The notes beneath the pieces were generated by a model that saw only the letters and a program-made list of their open reading frames with translations, was not told where the DNA came from and searched no databases. Below, in pieces: positions 44,700 to 52,891 of a stretch of 64,000 nucleotides of DNA. Positions within the stretch are counted from its first letter, which is position 1. Every line of letters begins with the position of its first letter. The position numbers and the translations under genes were made by a program. The DNA is from Haloplanus ruber (lineage in GTDB: Archaea > Halobacteriota > Halobacteria > Halobacteriales > Haloferacaceae), in contig NZ_JANHDK010000003.1 of the NCBI RefSeq assembly GCF_024494725.1, positions 62,001-126,000 on the forward strand, in the 5' to 3' direction.

Positions 44700-45412
44700 G
44701 CGTCTTCGCCCCCCAGACGGACGGTCAGTGTGTCGCCGTCGTCGAGGCCGAGTTCGTCGCGAAGCTTCACCGGAGCGATGAGTTCGAGTTGTGTCTCGTC
44801 GTGGTGGGTCCGATCCGGGACGATGACGTGTGCGCCCTCGTACGAGTTCGTGTCGGCGTCGACCCGAGCGGCGTAACACGTCGCCGGCCCGAAGGTTCGG
44901 TCGCCGTCCTCCCAACCGTCGATGCGGGTCGTCCCCGTTTCGAGTGCGTCCATCTCTCCACGGGAGCGGACGCTCTCGGCCGTCAACTCGACGTTGAGCG
45001 TGCCGGGAAACGGCTCGTACCCGAGTCGCTCGCGGAACTGGCGCATGTAGCCCGACAGCGAGATGTAGTGACGCCCCTCACCCATGCCGCTCGTGACGGT
45101 TCCGTTGAGTGACAGCGTCGCGCCGTCCTCGAACAGTCGCCGGTAGTCGGCGTACTCGCGCCGTAACGCCGTCACCCCCGCGTCGGTGAGTGTCACCAAC
45201 TGGCCGTCGGCCAGCATCTCCCGGTCGAGTAACCCCGCCTCGTCCAGTCGCTGGAGGCGGCGGGAGGCGGTCTGTGCCGACGCGTCGAGTCGCTCGGCCA
45301 GTCCAGAACACGAGACTTTCGCCCGTCCCGAGAGCCCGCCGTCGAGACCGATCCGCTTCAGGGCGGCGAGTTCGTCGTGGCTCACCGACGACGCCGCTGC
45401 GCTCTCTGCCAT
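44696..45412 (-). CDS. rbkR: CTP-dependent riboflavin kinase fused to a DNA-binding domain (RbkR type)
   Basis: Bifunctional 238-aa protein. The N-terminal winged helix (about 8-90, [28 protein letters not shown]) should bind DNA. The C-terminal archaeal CTP-dependent riboflavin kinase domain (about 98-235) has [23 protein letters not shown] and the terminal [17 protein letters not shown]. RbkR proteins repress riboflavin genes in response to flavins, so ribB-rbkR is probably autoregulated. Upstream (45437-45476) are a TATA-like CTTATAG and a TATGCATA palindrome flanked by CGAAT...ATTCG arms, a candidate operator. Confidence 0.92.
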   Translation of the reverse strand: MAESAAASSVSHDELAALKRIGLDGGLSGRAKVSCSGLAERLDASAQTASRRLQRLDEAGLLDREMLADGQLVTLTDAGVTALRREYADYRRLFEDGATLSLNGTVTSGMGEGRHYISLSGYMRQFRERLGYEPFPGTLNVELTAESVRSRGEMDALETGTTRIDGWEDGDRTFGPATCYAARVDADTNSYEGAHVIVPDRTHHDETQLELIAPVKLRDELGLDDGDTLTVRLGGEDA

Positions 45413-45454
45413 ACCGCAGTTTGTCGCTCGCCGCCTATAAGCACACCGAATCCG

Positions 45455-45476
45455 GTATGCATAACATATTCGTGAT
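45455..45476. promoter_or_regulatory. Candidate RbkR operator upstream of rbkR-ribB
   Basis: An 8-bp palindrome TATGCATA sits within outer inverted arms CGAAT/ATTCG, upstream of the TATA-like CTTATAG of the rbkR-ribB transcript. Autoregulation is known for RbkR proteins; binding to this exact site is inferred, and bounds are approximate. Confidence 0.35.
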
Positions 45477-45533
45477 GGTTGGCGGCGCGAGTATGTCGGT
45501 CTCCGGCCGCGGGTCAGCGTCCCGCGCCCGTCG

Positions 45534-45662
45534 TCACACCGGGAGGACGACGCCGGCGATCAGCGATCCCCCGATGCTCGACACCGCCAACGCGCCGATA
45601 CCCAGCGAGAGCAACAGGAATAGCAGTACCCACCAGAACGGGATCGTATTCGACTCTGCCAT
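45534..45662 (-). CDS. 42-aa single-helix membrane microprotein downstream of minD
   Basis: A small ORF reading [18 protein letters not shown]..., followed by [24 protein letters not shown]. Nearly the whole chain is hydrophobic, with one or two short helices, a polar N-terminus and a W-W pair at the interface. It starts 38 bp after the minD stop on the same strand, so it is likely co-transcribed. Unlike shadow frames it has a coherent membrane-protein composition and normal start and stop. Function unknown; a membrane partner of the MinD-like ATPase is conceivable. Confidence 0.6.
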   Translation of the reverse strand: MAESNTIPFWWVLLFLLLSLGIGALAVSSIGGSLIAGVVLPV

Positions 45663-45700
45663 ACCGACCCGTGTATCCGATGTCCCAAAGGGTTTCCCGT

Positions 45701-46600
45701 TTATCCGAGGAGCCAGCGGAGGAATCCGGTCCGTTCGTTCGCGTCGTCGCCCTCCTCCGATCCGGTGTCGATGCCTTCCGCCGATTCGTCGTCCGCCTCC
45801 GTCCCACCGTCGAGGGCTTCGTCGCCCTCGGCCACCGCCTCTGCGTCGGCGACAGCCGCGGGACCTGTGGTCGACGCCGGTTCGTCGGCCGTCGCGGTGA
45901 TCGAGTCGTCTCCGGTCAGCGCGGCCGCGAGCCGACGGTACGCAGCCGTCGCCGGCGCGGCCGGGGCGGCGGTGACCAGTGGCGTTCCGTCCGCCGCGGC
46001 GGCCGCCACGGCCGGATCGTCGGGGATCGACTCCAGGAGTTCGACGCCGAGTCGCTCACCGACCGATTCGGCGTCCGTCTCGGCGGTCGTCCGGGTCACC
46101 ACGACCCCCATTACGGGTGTGCCGACCCGGTCTGCCACCTCGCTTGTCTTCGCGGTGTCGCCAATAGCGCCTCGCTCGGCCGTCGACACCAACACTACCT
46201 CGTCGGCGACCCGAAGCGGTTCGACGCTGTCGTGGCTCAGCCCTGCAGAGGTGTCGAGCAACACCACGTCCGCGTCAAGGGCGTCGAGAACCGCCGGCAA
46301 CCCCGTTGGATCGGCCTTCCCGAAGTCATCGAGCGCGTCCGACGCCGGGAGGACAGACAGGCCGGCGGGACCCTCGCGGACGGTCTCACTAACCTCTGCC
46401 GTCCCCGCGAGTGCATCGTTGAGTGTTTCGCCCGCGCCAGCGTCGATGCCGAGCACGCCCGCCAGGTTCCCCATCCCGAGGTCGACGTCCACGACCACCG
46501 CCTCGTGTCCCGCCTCGGCGAGGACGGCCCCGAGGTTTGCCACCGTCGTGGTCTTGCCGACGCCGCCTTTCCCGCTGGCGACTGCGTACACCCGGGTCAT
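45701..46600 (-). CDS. minD: MinD/ParA-family ATPase
   Basis: The 299-aa P-loop ATPase has the deviant Walker A KGGVGKTT (about 10-17), VDVDLGMGNLAG (about 37-48) and switch motif VLLDTSAGLS (about 112-121). A long acidic disordered linker (about 230-290) ends in FLRWLLG, a short amphipathic membrane-targeting helix as in MinD. Haloarchaeal MinD paralogues place polar structures such as archaella and chemosensory arrays; which role this paralogue has is not evident. A TATA box at 46627-46632 gives a leaderless mRNA. Confidence 0.9.
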   Translation of the reverse strand: MTRVYAVASGKGGVGKTTTVANLGAVLAEAGHEAVVVDVDLGMGNLAGVLGIDAGAGETLNDALAGTAEVSETVREGPAGLSVLPASDALDDFGKADPTGLPAVLDALDADVVLLDTSAGLSHDSVEPLRVADEVVLVSTAERGAIGDTAKTSEVADRVGTPVMGVVVTRTTAETDAESVGERLGVELLESIPDDPAVAAAAADGTPLVTAAPAAPATAAYRRLAAALTGDDSITATADEPASTTGPAAVADAEAVAEGDEALDGGTEADDESAEGIDTGSEEGDDANERTGFLRWLLG

Positions 46601-46626
46601 CTCGTGGTGAACCTCCGCCGACGGCC

Positions 46627-46632
46627 ATATAA
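46627..46632 (-). promoter_or_regulatory. TATA box for minD
   Basis: TTATAT on the minus strand lies 27-32 nt before the minD ATG. Confidence 0.65.
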
Positions 46633-46671
46633 CTCTACTCCCCGATGTCCGCCGACCGGCCCAGTCAAAGG

Positions 46672-46678
46672 TTACTTA
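46672..46678 (+). promoter_or_regulatory. TATA-like element for prf1
   Basis: TTACTTA lies 26-32 nt before the prf1 ATG. It is back-to-back with the minD promoter, the two being separated by about 40 bp. Confidence 0.5.
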
Positions 46679-46703
46679 GCCGCGGACGGGGCTAGAAGCA
46701 CCA

Positions 46704-47948
46704 ATGAGTACCGACACGCAGGACGCCGACGACGACCGTCGGAAATACGAGTTCCGGAAGGTCATCGAGGACCTGAAGGAGTACGAGGGCTCCGGCACCC
46801 AACTCGTCACCATCTACATCCCGCCGGACAAGCAGATTTCCTCCGTCGTCGCCCACGTCACCCAGGAACACTCCGAGGCCAGCAACATCAAGTCGAAACA
46901 GACCCGAACCAACGTCCAGGACGCGCTGACGAGTATCAAGGATCGTCTCCGATACTACGACACCTTCCCACCGGAGAACGGTATCGTGATCTTCAGCGGC
47001 GCCGTCGACGCCGGCGGCGGCCAGACCGACATGGTGACGAAGGTCCTGGAGAGTCCGCCAGACCCGATTCAGTCCTTTCGCTACCACTGTGACTCAGATT
47101 TCCTCACCGAACCCCTGGAGTCGATGCTCTCGGATAAGGGGCTGTTCGGCCTCATCGTCCTCGACCGCCGCGAGGCGAACGTCGGCTGGCTGAAAGGCAA
47201 GCGGGTCGACCCCGTCAAGAGCGCCTCCTCGCTCGTTCCCGGCAAACAACGGAAGGGTGGCCAGTCCGCCCAGCGGTTCGCCCGCCTCCGACTCGAGGCT
47301 ATCGACAACTTCTACCAGGAGGTGGCGGAGATGGCCAACGACCTGTTCGTGCCGGAGCGTCACGACCTGGACGGCATCCTCGTCGGCGGTCCCTCGCCGA
47401 CCAAAGACGAATTCCTCGACGGCGACTACCTCCACCACGAACTTCAGGACCACGTCGTCGGCAAGTTCGACGTGTCCTACACCGACGAGTCCGGTCTCTA
47501 CGACCTGGTCGACGCCGCACAGGACGTCCTCGCCGACCAGGAGATCATGAAGGACAAGGTGCAGATGGAGGAGTTCTTCGAGAACCTCCACTCCGGTGAC
47601 CTTGCCACCTACGGGTTCGAACAGACCCGCCGGAACCTCGTCATGGGCTCTGTCGACCGCCTGCTCATCAGCGAGGACCTCCGCAAGGACGTGGTCGTCT
47701 TCGACTGCGACGGCGTCGAGGAGTTCGAGGTGATCGACCGTCGTCACTCGACACCCGACCACGAGTGCGACGACGGGAGCGAGGCCGAGGTGCAGGAACG
47801 CGAGGACGTGATCGAACACCTGATGACCATCGCCGGACAGCGCGGCACCGAGACGAAGTTCATCAGCACCGACTTCGAGAAGGGCGAACAGCTCTACGAC
47901 GCCTTCGGCGGCGTCGCCGGCATCCTGCGGTACTCCACCGGCATCTGA
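46704..47948 (+). CDS. prf1: Peptide chain release factor aRF1
   Basis: Decodes all three stop codons and releases the finished peptide in archaea. The 414-aa protein carries the stop-recognition NIKS motif (residues 61-64) and the catalytic GGQ (185-187, in KQRKGGQSAQRF). The YRYD-like regions and C-terminal domain for ABCE1/aEF1A contact are intact, ending in AFGGVAGILRYSTGI. Length is standard. Confidence 0.96.
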   Translation: MSTDTQDADDDRRKYEFRKVIEDLKEYEGSGTQLVTIYIPPDKQISSVVAHVTQEHSEASNIKSKQTRTNVQDALTSIKDRLRYYDTFPPENGIVIFSGAVDAGGGQTDMVTKVLESPPDPIQSFRYHCDSDFLTEPLESMLSDKGLFGLIVLDRREANVGWLKGKRVDPVKSASSLVPGKQRKGGQSAQRFARLRLEAIDNFYQEVAEMANDLFVPERHDLDGILVGGPSPTKDEFLDGDYLHHELQDHVVGKFDVSYTDESGLYDLVDAAQDVLADQEIMKDKVQMEEFFENLHSGDLATYGFEQTRRNLVMGSVDRLLISEDLRKDVVVFDCDGVEEFEVIDRRHSTPDHECDDGSEAEVQEREDVIEHLMTIAGQRGTETKFISTDFEKGEQLYDAFGGVAGILRYSTGI

Positions 47949-47988
47949 TCGCGGCCCTTTTGATCGTCGCCGTTCCAGCCCCCACCGC

Positions 47989-49215
47989 ATGTCGCTCCTC
48001 CGCCGACTGCTCGCCCGGCGCGACGACACCCCTCTTTTCGTCGTCGCCTCCCTCCTCCTCGTTCTCGCGCTGGCGACCTACCCCGCCGTCGACTGGTATC
48101 TCCAGTCGGTCGGCGTCGCCCCCCGCTTCGGCTTCTGGGACTTCGGCGCCTACGCCAACGCCGTCGACCGCTGGGTCGCCGGCGACTCCCTCTACGTCCG
48201 AAACGAGAGCGGCGGATACCACGGTAGTTACCTCTATCCCCCAATCGCAATTCTCGCGCTCGCCCCCTTCCGCCTCGCTTTCGGCTTCCGGCCTGCCGCC
48301 ATCCTGTGGACGGCCTGTACGGTCCTTTTCCTCTGGGCCGCGATCCAGCGCCTCGTCGGTGCCCTCGGTGTCACGCTCCGGCGCTGGGAACGGGTCGCGC
48401 TCCTCCCACTCGTCGCTGGCTTCCAGCCGGTCTTCCTCGCAGTGAAGCTCGGACAGACCGCCGCCGGTCTCGCCGCCCTCCTCACTCTCGCCGCCTCGGC
48501 GTCGCTTCGGGGCCGCTCACGGCTCGCCGGCGGGCTCACCGCCTGCTGTGGCGTGGTCAAACTTCCCTACGCACCTGCCGGTGCCCACCTGCTCGGCGAC
48601 CGTGATCGCTTCGTCGGCGCCGTCGCCGGCGGCCTCGCCCTTCTCGCGCTCTCGATTTTGCTGTTCGGCGTCGAGGCCCACCGGACCTTCTTGGACGTAC
48701 TGGCCTGGGGCATCGAAACGGGACGTGTCGCCCGGTCTCCGCGCATCTGGCTCCCGCCGTACTACCGCCCGCTGTACGGCGTGCCGTACAGCCTGGCGCT
48801 CCGCCTCCTCGCCAGTCTCGCCATCGTCGCCGGCGCTCTCCGGGCGCCCGCCGACGCCGTCCGCGAGCTCACCGCCCTCGGCTTCGCCGCCGTCCCGCTA
48901 CTCGCGCCGCTGACCTACACCTACTACTTCGCCGCCGCCCTCCCCGCCGGAATCCTGCTCTTGGCCGCCGAACTGGACCGCCCCGACGGTCGCCCGACCC
49001 TCCCTGTCGTCGGCCTCCTCCTGCTTCACGTTCACTCCTACGGACTCCGGGCGGCCGGCACCCTGACCCCCGAGTGGGTCCCCGGTCTCCTCATCCAGCC
49101 CGGGCTCTGGGGAAATCTCCTGCTCGTCGGCCTCGCGGCCGTCCGCGTCGCCGCCGCCGCTGACCTCGGCGGGGTGCACTCGCTCGTGCCCGCGGTCGGC
49201 CGACACGAGGACTAG
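47989..49215 (+). CDS. GT87-family (DUF2029) membrane glycosyltransferase
   Basis: The 408-aa polytopic protein has about 9-10 helices. The first extracellular loop holds DFGAYANAVDRWVAGDSLY (about 45-63) and YLYPPIAILALAP, features of polyprenyl-phosphate-sugar-dependent mannosyltransferases of GT87, whose catalytic Asp lies in the DF-x-Y loop. It probably adds a sugar to lipid- or protein-linked glycans outside the membrane. It begins 40 bp after prf1 and converges with the next gene through a shared CTAG. Confidence 0.85.
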   Translation: MSLLRRLLARRDDTPLFVVASLLLVLALATYPAVDWYLQSVGVAPRFGFWDFGAYANAVDRWVAGDSLYVRNESGGYHGSYLYPPIAILALAPFRLAFGFRPAAILWTACTVLFLWAAIQRLVGALGVTLRRWERVALLPLVAGFQPVFLAVKLGQTAAGLAALLTLAASASLRGRSRLAGGLTACCGVVKLPYAPAGAHLLGDRDRFVGAVAGGLALLALSILLFGVEAHRTFLDVLAWGIETGRVARSPRIWLPPYYRPLYGVPYSLALRLLASLAIVAGALRAPADAVRELTALGFAAVPLLAPLTYTYYFAAALPAGILLLAAELDRPDGRPTLPVVGLLLLHVHSYGLRAAGTLTPEWVPGLLIQPGLWGNLLLVGLAAVRVAAAADLGGVHSLVPAVGRHED

Positions 49216-49604
49216 CGGAGGAGTTCGGCCAACTGCCGGCGGCGACGGTTGAGGTCGACGTACGGATCGACCGCCTCGTCGCCCGCCAGTCGGTCGAGCG
49301 TCAACAGGACGTCCGCCCCCGCCCGTTCGGCGTAGGCACAGCAGTCGTCGACGGCGTCCCGACGGAGGGCAAGCGAGTCCAGCAAGCCGAGCGCGAGCGA
49401 CAGCGCCGCGCCCGCCTCACCGCTCGGGAAAGTGGCGTGAATCGTCGAGAAGTCCGGGTTCTCGTCGATGACGCTGTCGGTCGCGTGCGTTCGCAGACAG
49501 GTCGTACAGACGACAGCCCGCTCGCCCCCACCTGGCGCGTGATCGTTGAGCGTCGCTGGCACGGGGAAGGCGAGCGTTTCGCCGCCACAGGCCGGACACG
49601 TCAT
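49212..49604 (-). CDS. Zinc-ribbon protein (DUF6276-like)
   Basis: The 130-aa haloarchaeal protein has a zinc ribbon, MTCPACGG (Cys3, Cys6) and VVCTTCLRTH (about 33-42). It is followed by a helical region with LSLALGLLDSLALRRDAVDDCCAYAERAG and DVLLTLDRLAGD. No known activity. The start is set at 49604, just before the first zinc pair. Confidence 0.78.
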   Translation of the reverse strand: MTCPACGGETLAFPVPATLNDHAPGGGERAVVCTTCLRTHATDSVIDENPDFSTIHATFPSGEAGAALSLALGLLDSLALRRDAVDDCCAYAERAGADVLLTLDRLAGDEAVDPYVDLNRRRRQLAELLR

Positions 49605-49724
49605 CTCGGCCCCTCCGACGGGGACGGCCACCGCCGTCGTCGTCCCGGCTCACCGCCTGCGGTCGGATTGGTGCCGTCGTTCACGTTCTCCTTCTCCGCG
49701 CGCTGGACGGAAAAGCGTCGGTCC

Positions 49725-50060
49725 TCAGAGGATGAGCCAGAGGTTGACGCCGACGGCACCGATCCACGGAACGGCCAAGGCCACGAGCGTGAGTCGACCG
49801 GAGGGGGTCGGCAACAGAAACCAGCCGGTGACCCCAATCACCAGCGCCGGCACCTTGATGAACGCGAGGGCGGCGTACCCGAACACGTCGAGACCGAACA
49901 ACAGGATCGGGTTGCGTTCGAGCAATCCCTGTTGCAACCCGTAGACCGTCAGTCCGATGTCTGCCAGCATCGCGGCGATCACGAGCGACCAGAGGTGTAC
50001 GTCGCGCCGTTCGACCGACCACGAGGGCGACACCTCCCCGACCAGGTCCACTGTATCCAT
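49725..50060 (-). CDS. DUF5658-like membrane protein
   Basis: The 111-aa protein has three predicted helices (about 25-43, 53-80, 88-110) and the family signature ADIGLTVYGLQQGLLERNP, in which an Asp in the first helix and a Glu-x-Asn-Pro follow each other. Unknown function, widespread in prokaryotes. It follows atpD with a gap of about 130 bp. Confidence 0.78.
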   Translation of the reverse strand: MDTVDLVGEVSPSWSVERRDVHLWSLVIAAMLADIGLTVYGLQQGLLERNPILLFGLDVFGYAALAFIKVPALVIGVTGWFLLPTPSGRLTLVALAVPWIGAVGVNLWLIL

Positions 50061-50191
50061 CCCATACGTATCGAGCAGTCGATGGAATAAGTGTTATTGC
50101 CGCTACGGGGTGTTTCGAAATCGTCCACCGGCGCGCGCTTCGAGCCTGGGACCCGCGGACGCTTCGGTAGCGCGGCAGGTGCCTCTCGCCG

Positions 50192-50881
50192 TCAGTCGCC
50201 GACTTCGACGACTTCGAGTTCGCTCTCGGCCTCGGTGGCCGCCGCCTCGCTTTCCTCCTCTTCTTTCTTCGCCTTGATCTTCTTCAGGCGGAAAATCTCC
50301 TCGCGCTCCTGTTCCTCCAGCTTTTGCTCGATATACTCCTTGTTCTCGTGGAGGTCGGGCAGAAGCTTGAACTCGAGTGCGTTGACGCGGCGCTTGGTGG
50401 TCTCGATTTCGGTCAGCATCTTCTTCATCGCCGTCTCCACCTCGGCGGCGAGGATGATCGATTCGAGGAGTTCCTCGTAGGCGTCGGCCGCCTCGTCGAT
50501 GCGGGCCGAGGAGCCGAGCAGGCCGTAGCCACGCTGATCGAGGCTCTTTCGCACCCGCGAGGACTCGATCTGTGGCACGACCACGCCCATGATGTTCTTC
50601 GACTGGGTGGTGATCTCCGGGTGCTCCTTGAGCGCCGCGGCGGCGCCACGGACAGCGACGTCGCCTTCCATCGCCCGCGCCATGTTGATCTTCCGCTGTG
50701 CCGTCTCGTAATTTGCGTCGAGGTCTTCGCGGATGTCCTGGGCCTGATCCAGGATGTCCATGAACTCCATGATGAGGCCGTCCCGCTTCTGTTCGAGCGT
50801 GTCGTGTCCCCGCTCGGAGAGTTCGATCCGGTCCTCGATAGCCATGAGGTTCTTGCGAGTGGGTTTGACGTCCTCGGCCAT
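50192..50881 (-). CDS. atpD: A-type ATP synthase subunit D (central stalk)
   Basis: Rotor shaft of the A1 sector. The 229-aa protein is a long two-helix coiled coil: N-terminal [21 protein letters not shown] and C-terminal [20 protein letters not shown] (about 155-174) are family signatures. An acidic tail (about 200-229) is typical of halophiles. It lies 34 bp after brp and is separated from atpB by crtY and brp. An AT-rich patch (about 50905-50921) may provide its own promoter inside the end of brp. Confidence 0.94.
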   Translation of the reverse strand: MAEDVKPTRKNLMAIEDRIELSERGHDTLEQKRDGLIMEFMDILDQAQDIREDLDANYETAQRKINMARAMEGDVAVRGAAAALKEHPEITTQSKNIMGVVVPQIESSRVRKSLDQRGYGLLGSSARIDEAADAYEELLESIILAAEVETAMKKMLTEIETTKRRVNALEFKLLPDLHENKEYIEQKLEEQEREEIFRLKKIKAKKEEEESEAAATEAESELEVVEVGD

Positions 50882-50915
50882 TGGGGAATGGTTGTGGACC
50901 GAACCTCTTATCCTT

Positions 50916-51974
50916 TTACTGTTCGGCAGACCGCCAGCCCAGCCCCTTTCGCTCCGTTCGATCCATCCACGCCACCACGACGACGTGTGGTAGCGTCAAC
51001 ACGGCGATGAAGACCAGATACAGCGCCGCCAGTGTCTCGGGAGCGGTGTCTACCCCGGCGACGACGCCGACGCCGACGAGCAAGACGACAGACACGGCGG
51101 TCAGCGGAACGGCGTCTCGGCCCGTCCGTCGGAGCGCCGCGACCGGGCCACCCGTCGCGAGCGCGCTCCGTGCCCCTTCGTCCACCCCGACCAGCCGGAC
51201 GATGTGCCGAAGCGAGTGCCAGACACAGAAGTACACCCCGACGGCGACGAGCGGTGGGACGAGCAAGAAGTACGCCCACAGGAGTCCCGTCTCGGCGGCG
51301 TCGCGGCGCCACCCCGCGTCGTCGCTCCGATAGCCCGCCAAGAGCGTCCCTACGGTCAGGGCCGCGAACCCGACTCCGAGTCCAAGACGCACGTCGGGCG
51401 CGGTCAGCCACGCCGCATCGAGGCCGCGGCCGAACAGCGCCACCCACGCGTCGATCACCGCGCGGTAGCGCTCGGGGTAGCGAAGCAGGGGAACTAGCAT
51501 CGGCAGGCCACCCCGGACGAGCAACGTTCCCGCGCGCACGCCCGCGCTCTCTAGATGATCTCCCCCCAGCACGTCGAGCGCGTAGAGGTCACCCTGGCCC
51601 CAGTGGAACCACGTCAGGCCGACGAAGAGCGCGGCCGACGCGGCCGGCGCGACGACCCACAGCACGGTGTAGGCACCCCCGAGCAGGAGGTAGCCGAGAC
51701 CAACCGCCGCCATCGACCGGACGGTCGGCGCCTGCCCCGCGGCCCGCGCCGGCGCTAGGTGGTCTACGGCACCGTGTGGCAACCCGAACAGCAGGAGGCT
51801 CGCGGCCAGCGGGAGATAGCGCACGACCGGTGGTAGCGACGCCTCCACGCCGACTGCCGACGCGAGACCGACCCCGAGGGTTAGGACTCCGACGACGACC
51901 CAGGCGGGCCAACAGCCCACGGTGCGCATGAACGCCGCCAGATCCGGGGTCGACACCGACTGCGATTCCCTCAC
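50916..51974 (-). CDS. brp: Brp/Blh-type beta-carotene 15,15'-dioxygenase (retinal synthase)
   Basis: Membrane dioxygenase that splits beta-carotene into two retinals. The 352-aa polytopic protein carries the iron-binding His motifs on helices: [10 protein letters not shown] (about 64-73), [10 protein letters not shown] (about 122-131), [11 protein letters not shown] (about 250-260) and [12 protein letters not shown] near the C-terminus. It starts with GTG 3 bp after crtY, so the two are certainly one transcription unit. The product is the chromophore of the SopII opsin encoded at 12.6 kb. Confidence 0.92.
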   Translation of the reverse strand: MRESQSVSTPDLAAFMRTVGCWPAWVVVGVLTLGVGLASAVGVEASLPPVVRYLPLAASLLLFGLPHGAVDHLAPARAAGQAPTVRSMAAVGLGYLLLGGAYTVLWVVAPAASAALFVGLTWFHWGQGDLYALDVLGGDHLESAGVRAGTLLVRGGLPMLVPLLRYPERYRAVIDAWVALFGRGLDAAWLTAPDVRLGLGVGFAALTVGTLLAGYRSDDAGWRRDAAETGLLWAYFLLVPPLVAVGVYFCVWHSLRHIVRLVGVDEGARSALATGGPVAALRRTGRDAVPLTAVSVVLLVGVGVVAGVDTAPETLAALYLVFIAVLTLPHVVVVAWMDRTERKGLGWRSAEQ

Positions 51975-51977
51975 GTC

Positions 51978-52745
51978 TCACCTCGTGTCGATGCCAGTCG
52001 CCGTCTCGTTTGCGTACCGGTCACGTACCCACCGGTAGAGCACCAGTCCTTGGACGACAAAGCAGTTCGTCACGAGGAAAAATAGCGCCTCCTCGACGGG
52101 AAGTCCCGCGAGTGTGCGGCCGGTCGTGTACTGCGCAGAGAGCACCCAGATCCCGTATTCGATGGCGACCCGGTCGGCCACGCAGAGATACGCCGCCGGC
52201 ACGAGGACACCGAGCGCGACGAGTCGCCGCCGCGCCCACAGCTGTGGCGCGCCAACGGCCCACTGGAGTGCCAACACCGGTGCCGCCCACACGAGAATCG
52301 CCCCAAGGTAAAACGTCGCCGGCGTCCCGAGCGCCGCCCAGCCACCGACACCGATCACAGCCGCGAGCGCGAGGCCTACGAGTCGTGGCCGACGGGTACC
52401 CACGCCTGCCGGCCACGCCGGGAGCGACAGATGTGAGAGCCACAGCGCCGTTAGCCACGGCTGGACGACGATGAACAGGTACTCCTCGACGGGTGCGTGG
52501 CCGAGCGTTGCGAGCGTACTGCCCGGCGCGTACGACCAGACGCCCCTCGCGATGAGGTAGTTGTCCCACGGCGTCGTGTACACGAGCGCGGCGACGGTGA
52601 TGACCGCGACGCCGGACCAGTAGTCGCGGCCACGGAGCGGGCGGACGGCGGTTGCCCGCCATCCCGCGAACGTCGTCGCGACCAGCAGGCTCATCGCCGG
52701 CAGCAGAAAGGCGAGGTGGAACTGCAGGTAGGTGGGTCCGGTCAT
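51978..52745 (-). CDS. crtY: Lycopene beta-cyclase, membrane (CrtYcd-fusion) type
   Basis: Converts lycopene to beta-carotene. The 255-aa protein has about seven helices and two copies of the cyclase domain: the first with TTPWDNYLIARGVWSY (about 54-69) and APVEEYLFIVVQPWL (about 80-94), the second with ADRVAIEYGIWVLS and LPVEEALFFLVTNCFV (about 212-227). The PxEE motifs are the catalytic acid positions of CrtYcd-type enzymes. The start at 52745 (MTGPTYLQFHLAF) matches the family. It is coupled to brp downstream and lies between atpB and atpD. Confidence 0.92.
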   Translation of the reverse strand: MTGPTYLQFHLAFLLPAMSLLVATTFAGWRATAVRPLRGRDYWSGVAVITVAALVYTTPWDNYLIARGVWSYAPGSTLATLGHAPVEEYLFIVVQPWLTALWLSHLSLPAWPAGVGTRRPRLVGLALAAVIGVGGWAALGTPATFYLGAILVWAAPVLALQWAVGAPQLWARRRLVALGVLVPAAYLCVADRVAIEYGIWVLSAQYTTGRTLAGLPVEEALFFLVTNCFVVQGLVLYRWVRDRYANETATGIDTR

Positions 52746-52891
52746 CGATGGGTGCGTTTCGCGCCTGCCGCCGAACAGGTCGGCGGGAGTTGGCCCGGTC
52801 CGCGTATCGCTTCGGGAGTCCCGTCGTCGGCAAGCGCCCTCCGTCGGAGACACACGCCGTTCGGGGCGGCGCCGAAGTCCGGTGATGGCGG

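Noticed and set aside
45514-45807. 97-codon minus-strand frame over the microprotein and minD end
   Set aside because: Arg-rich out-of-frame reading; the 42-residue hydrophobic frame in the same place has far better composition and context.
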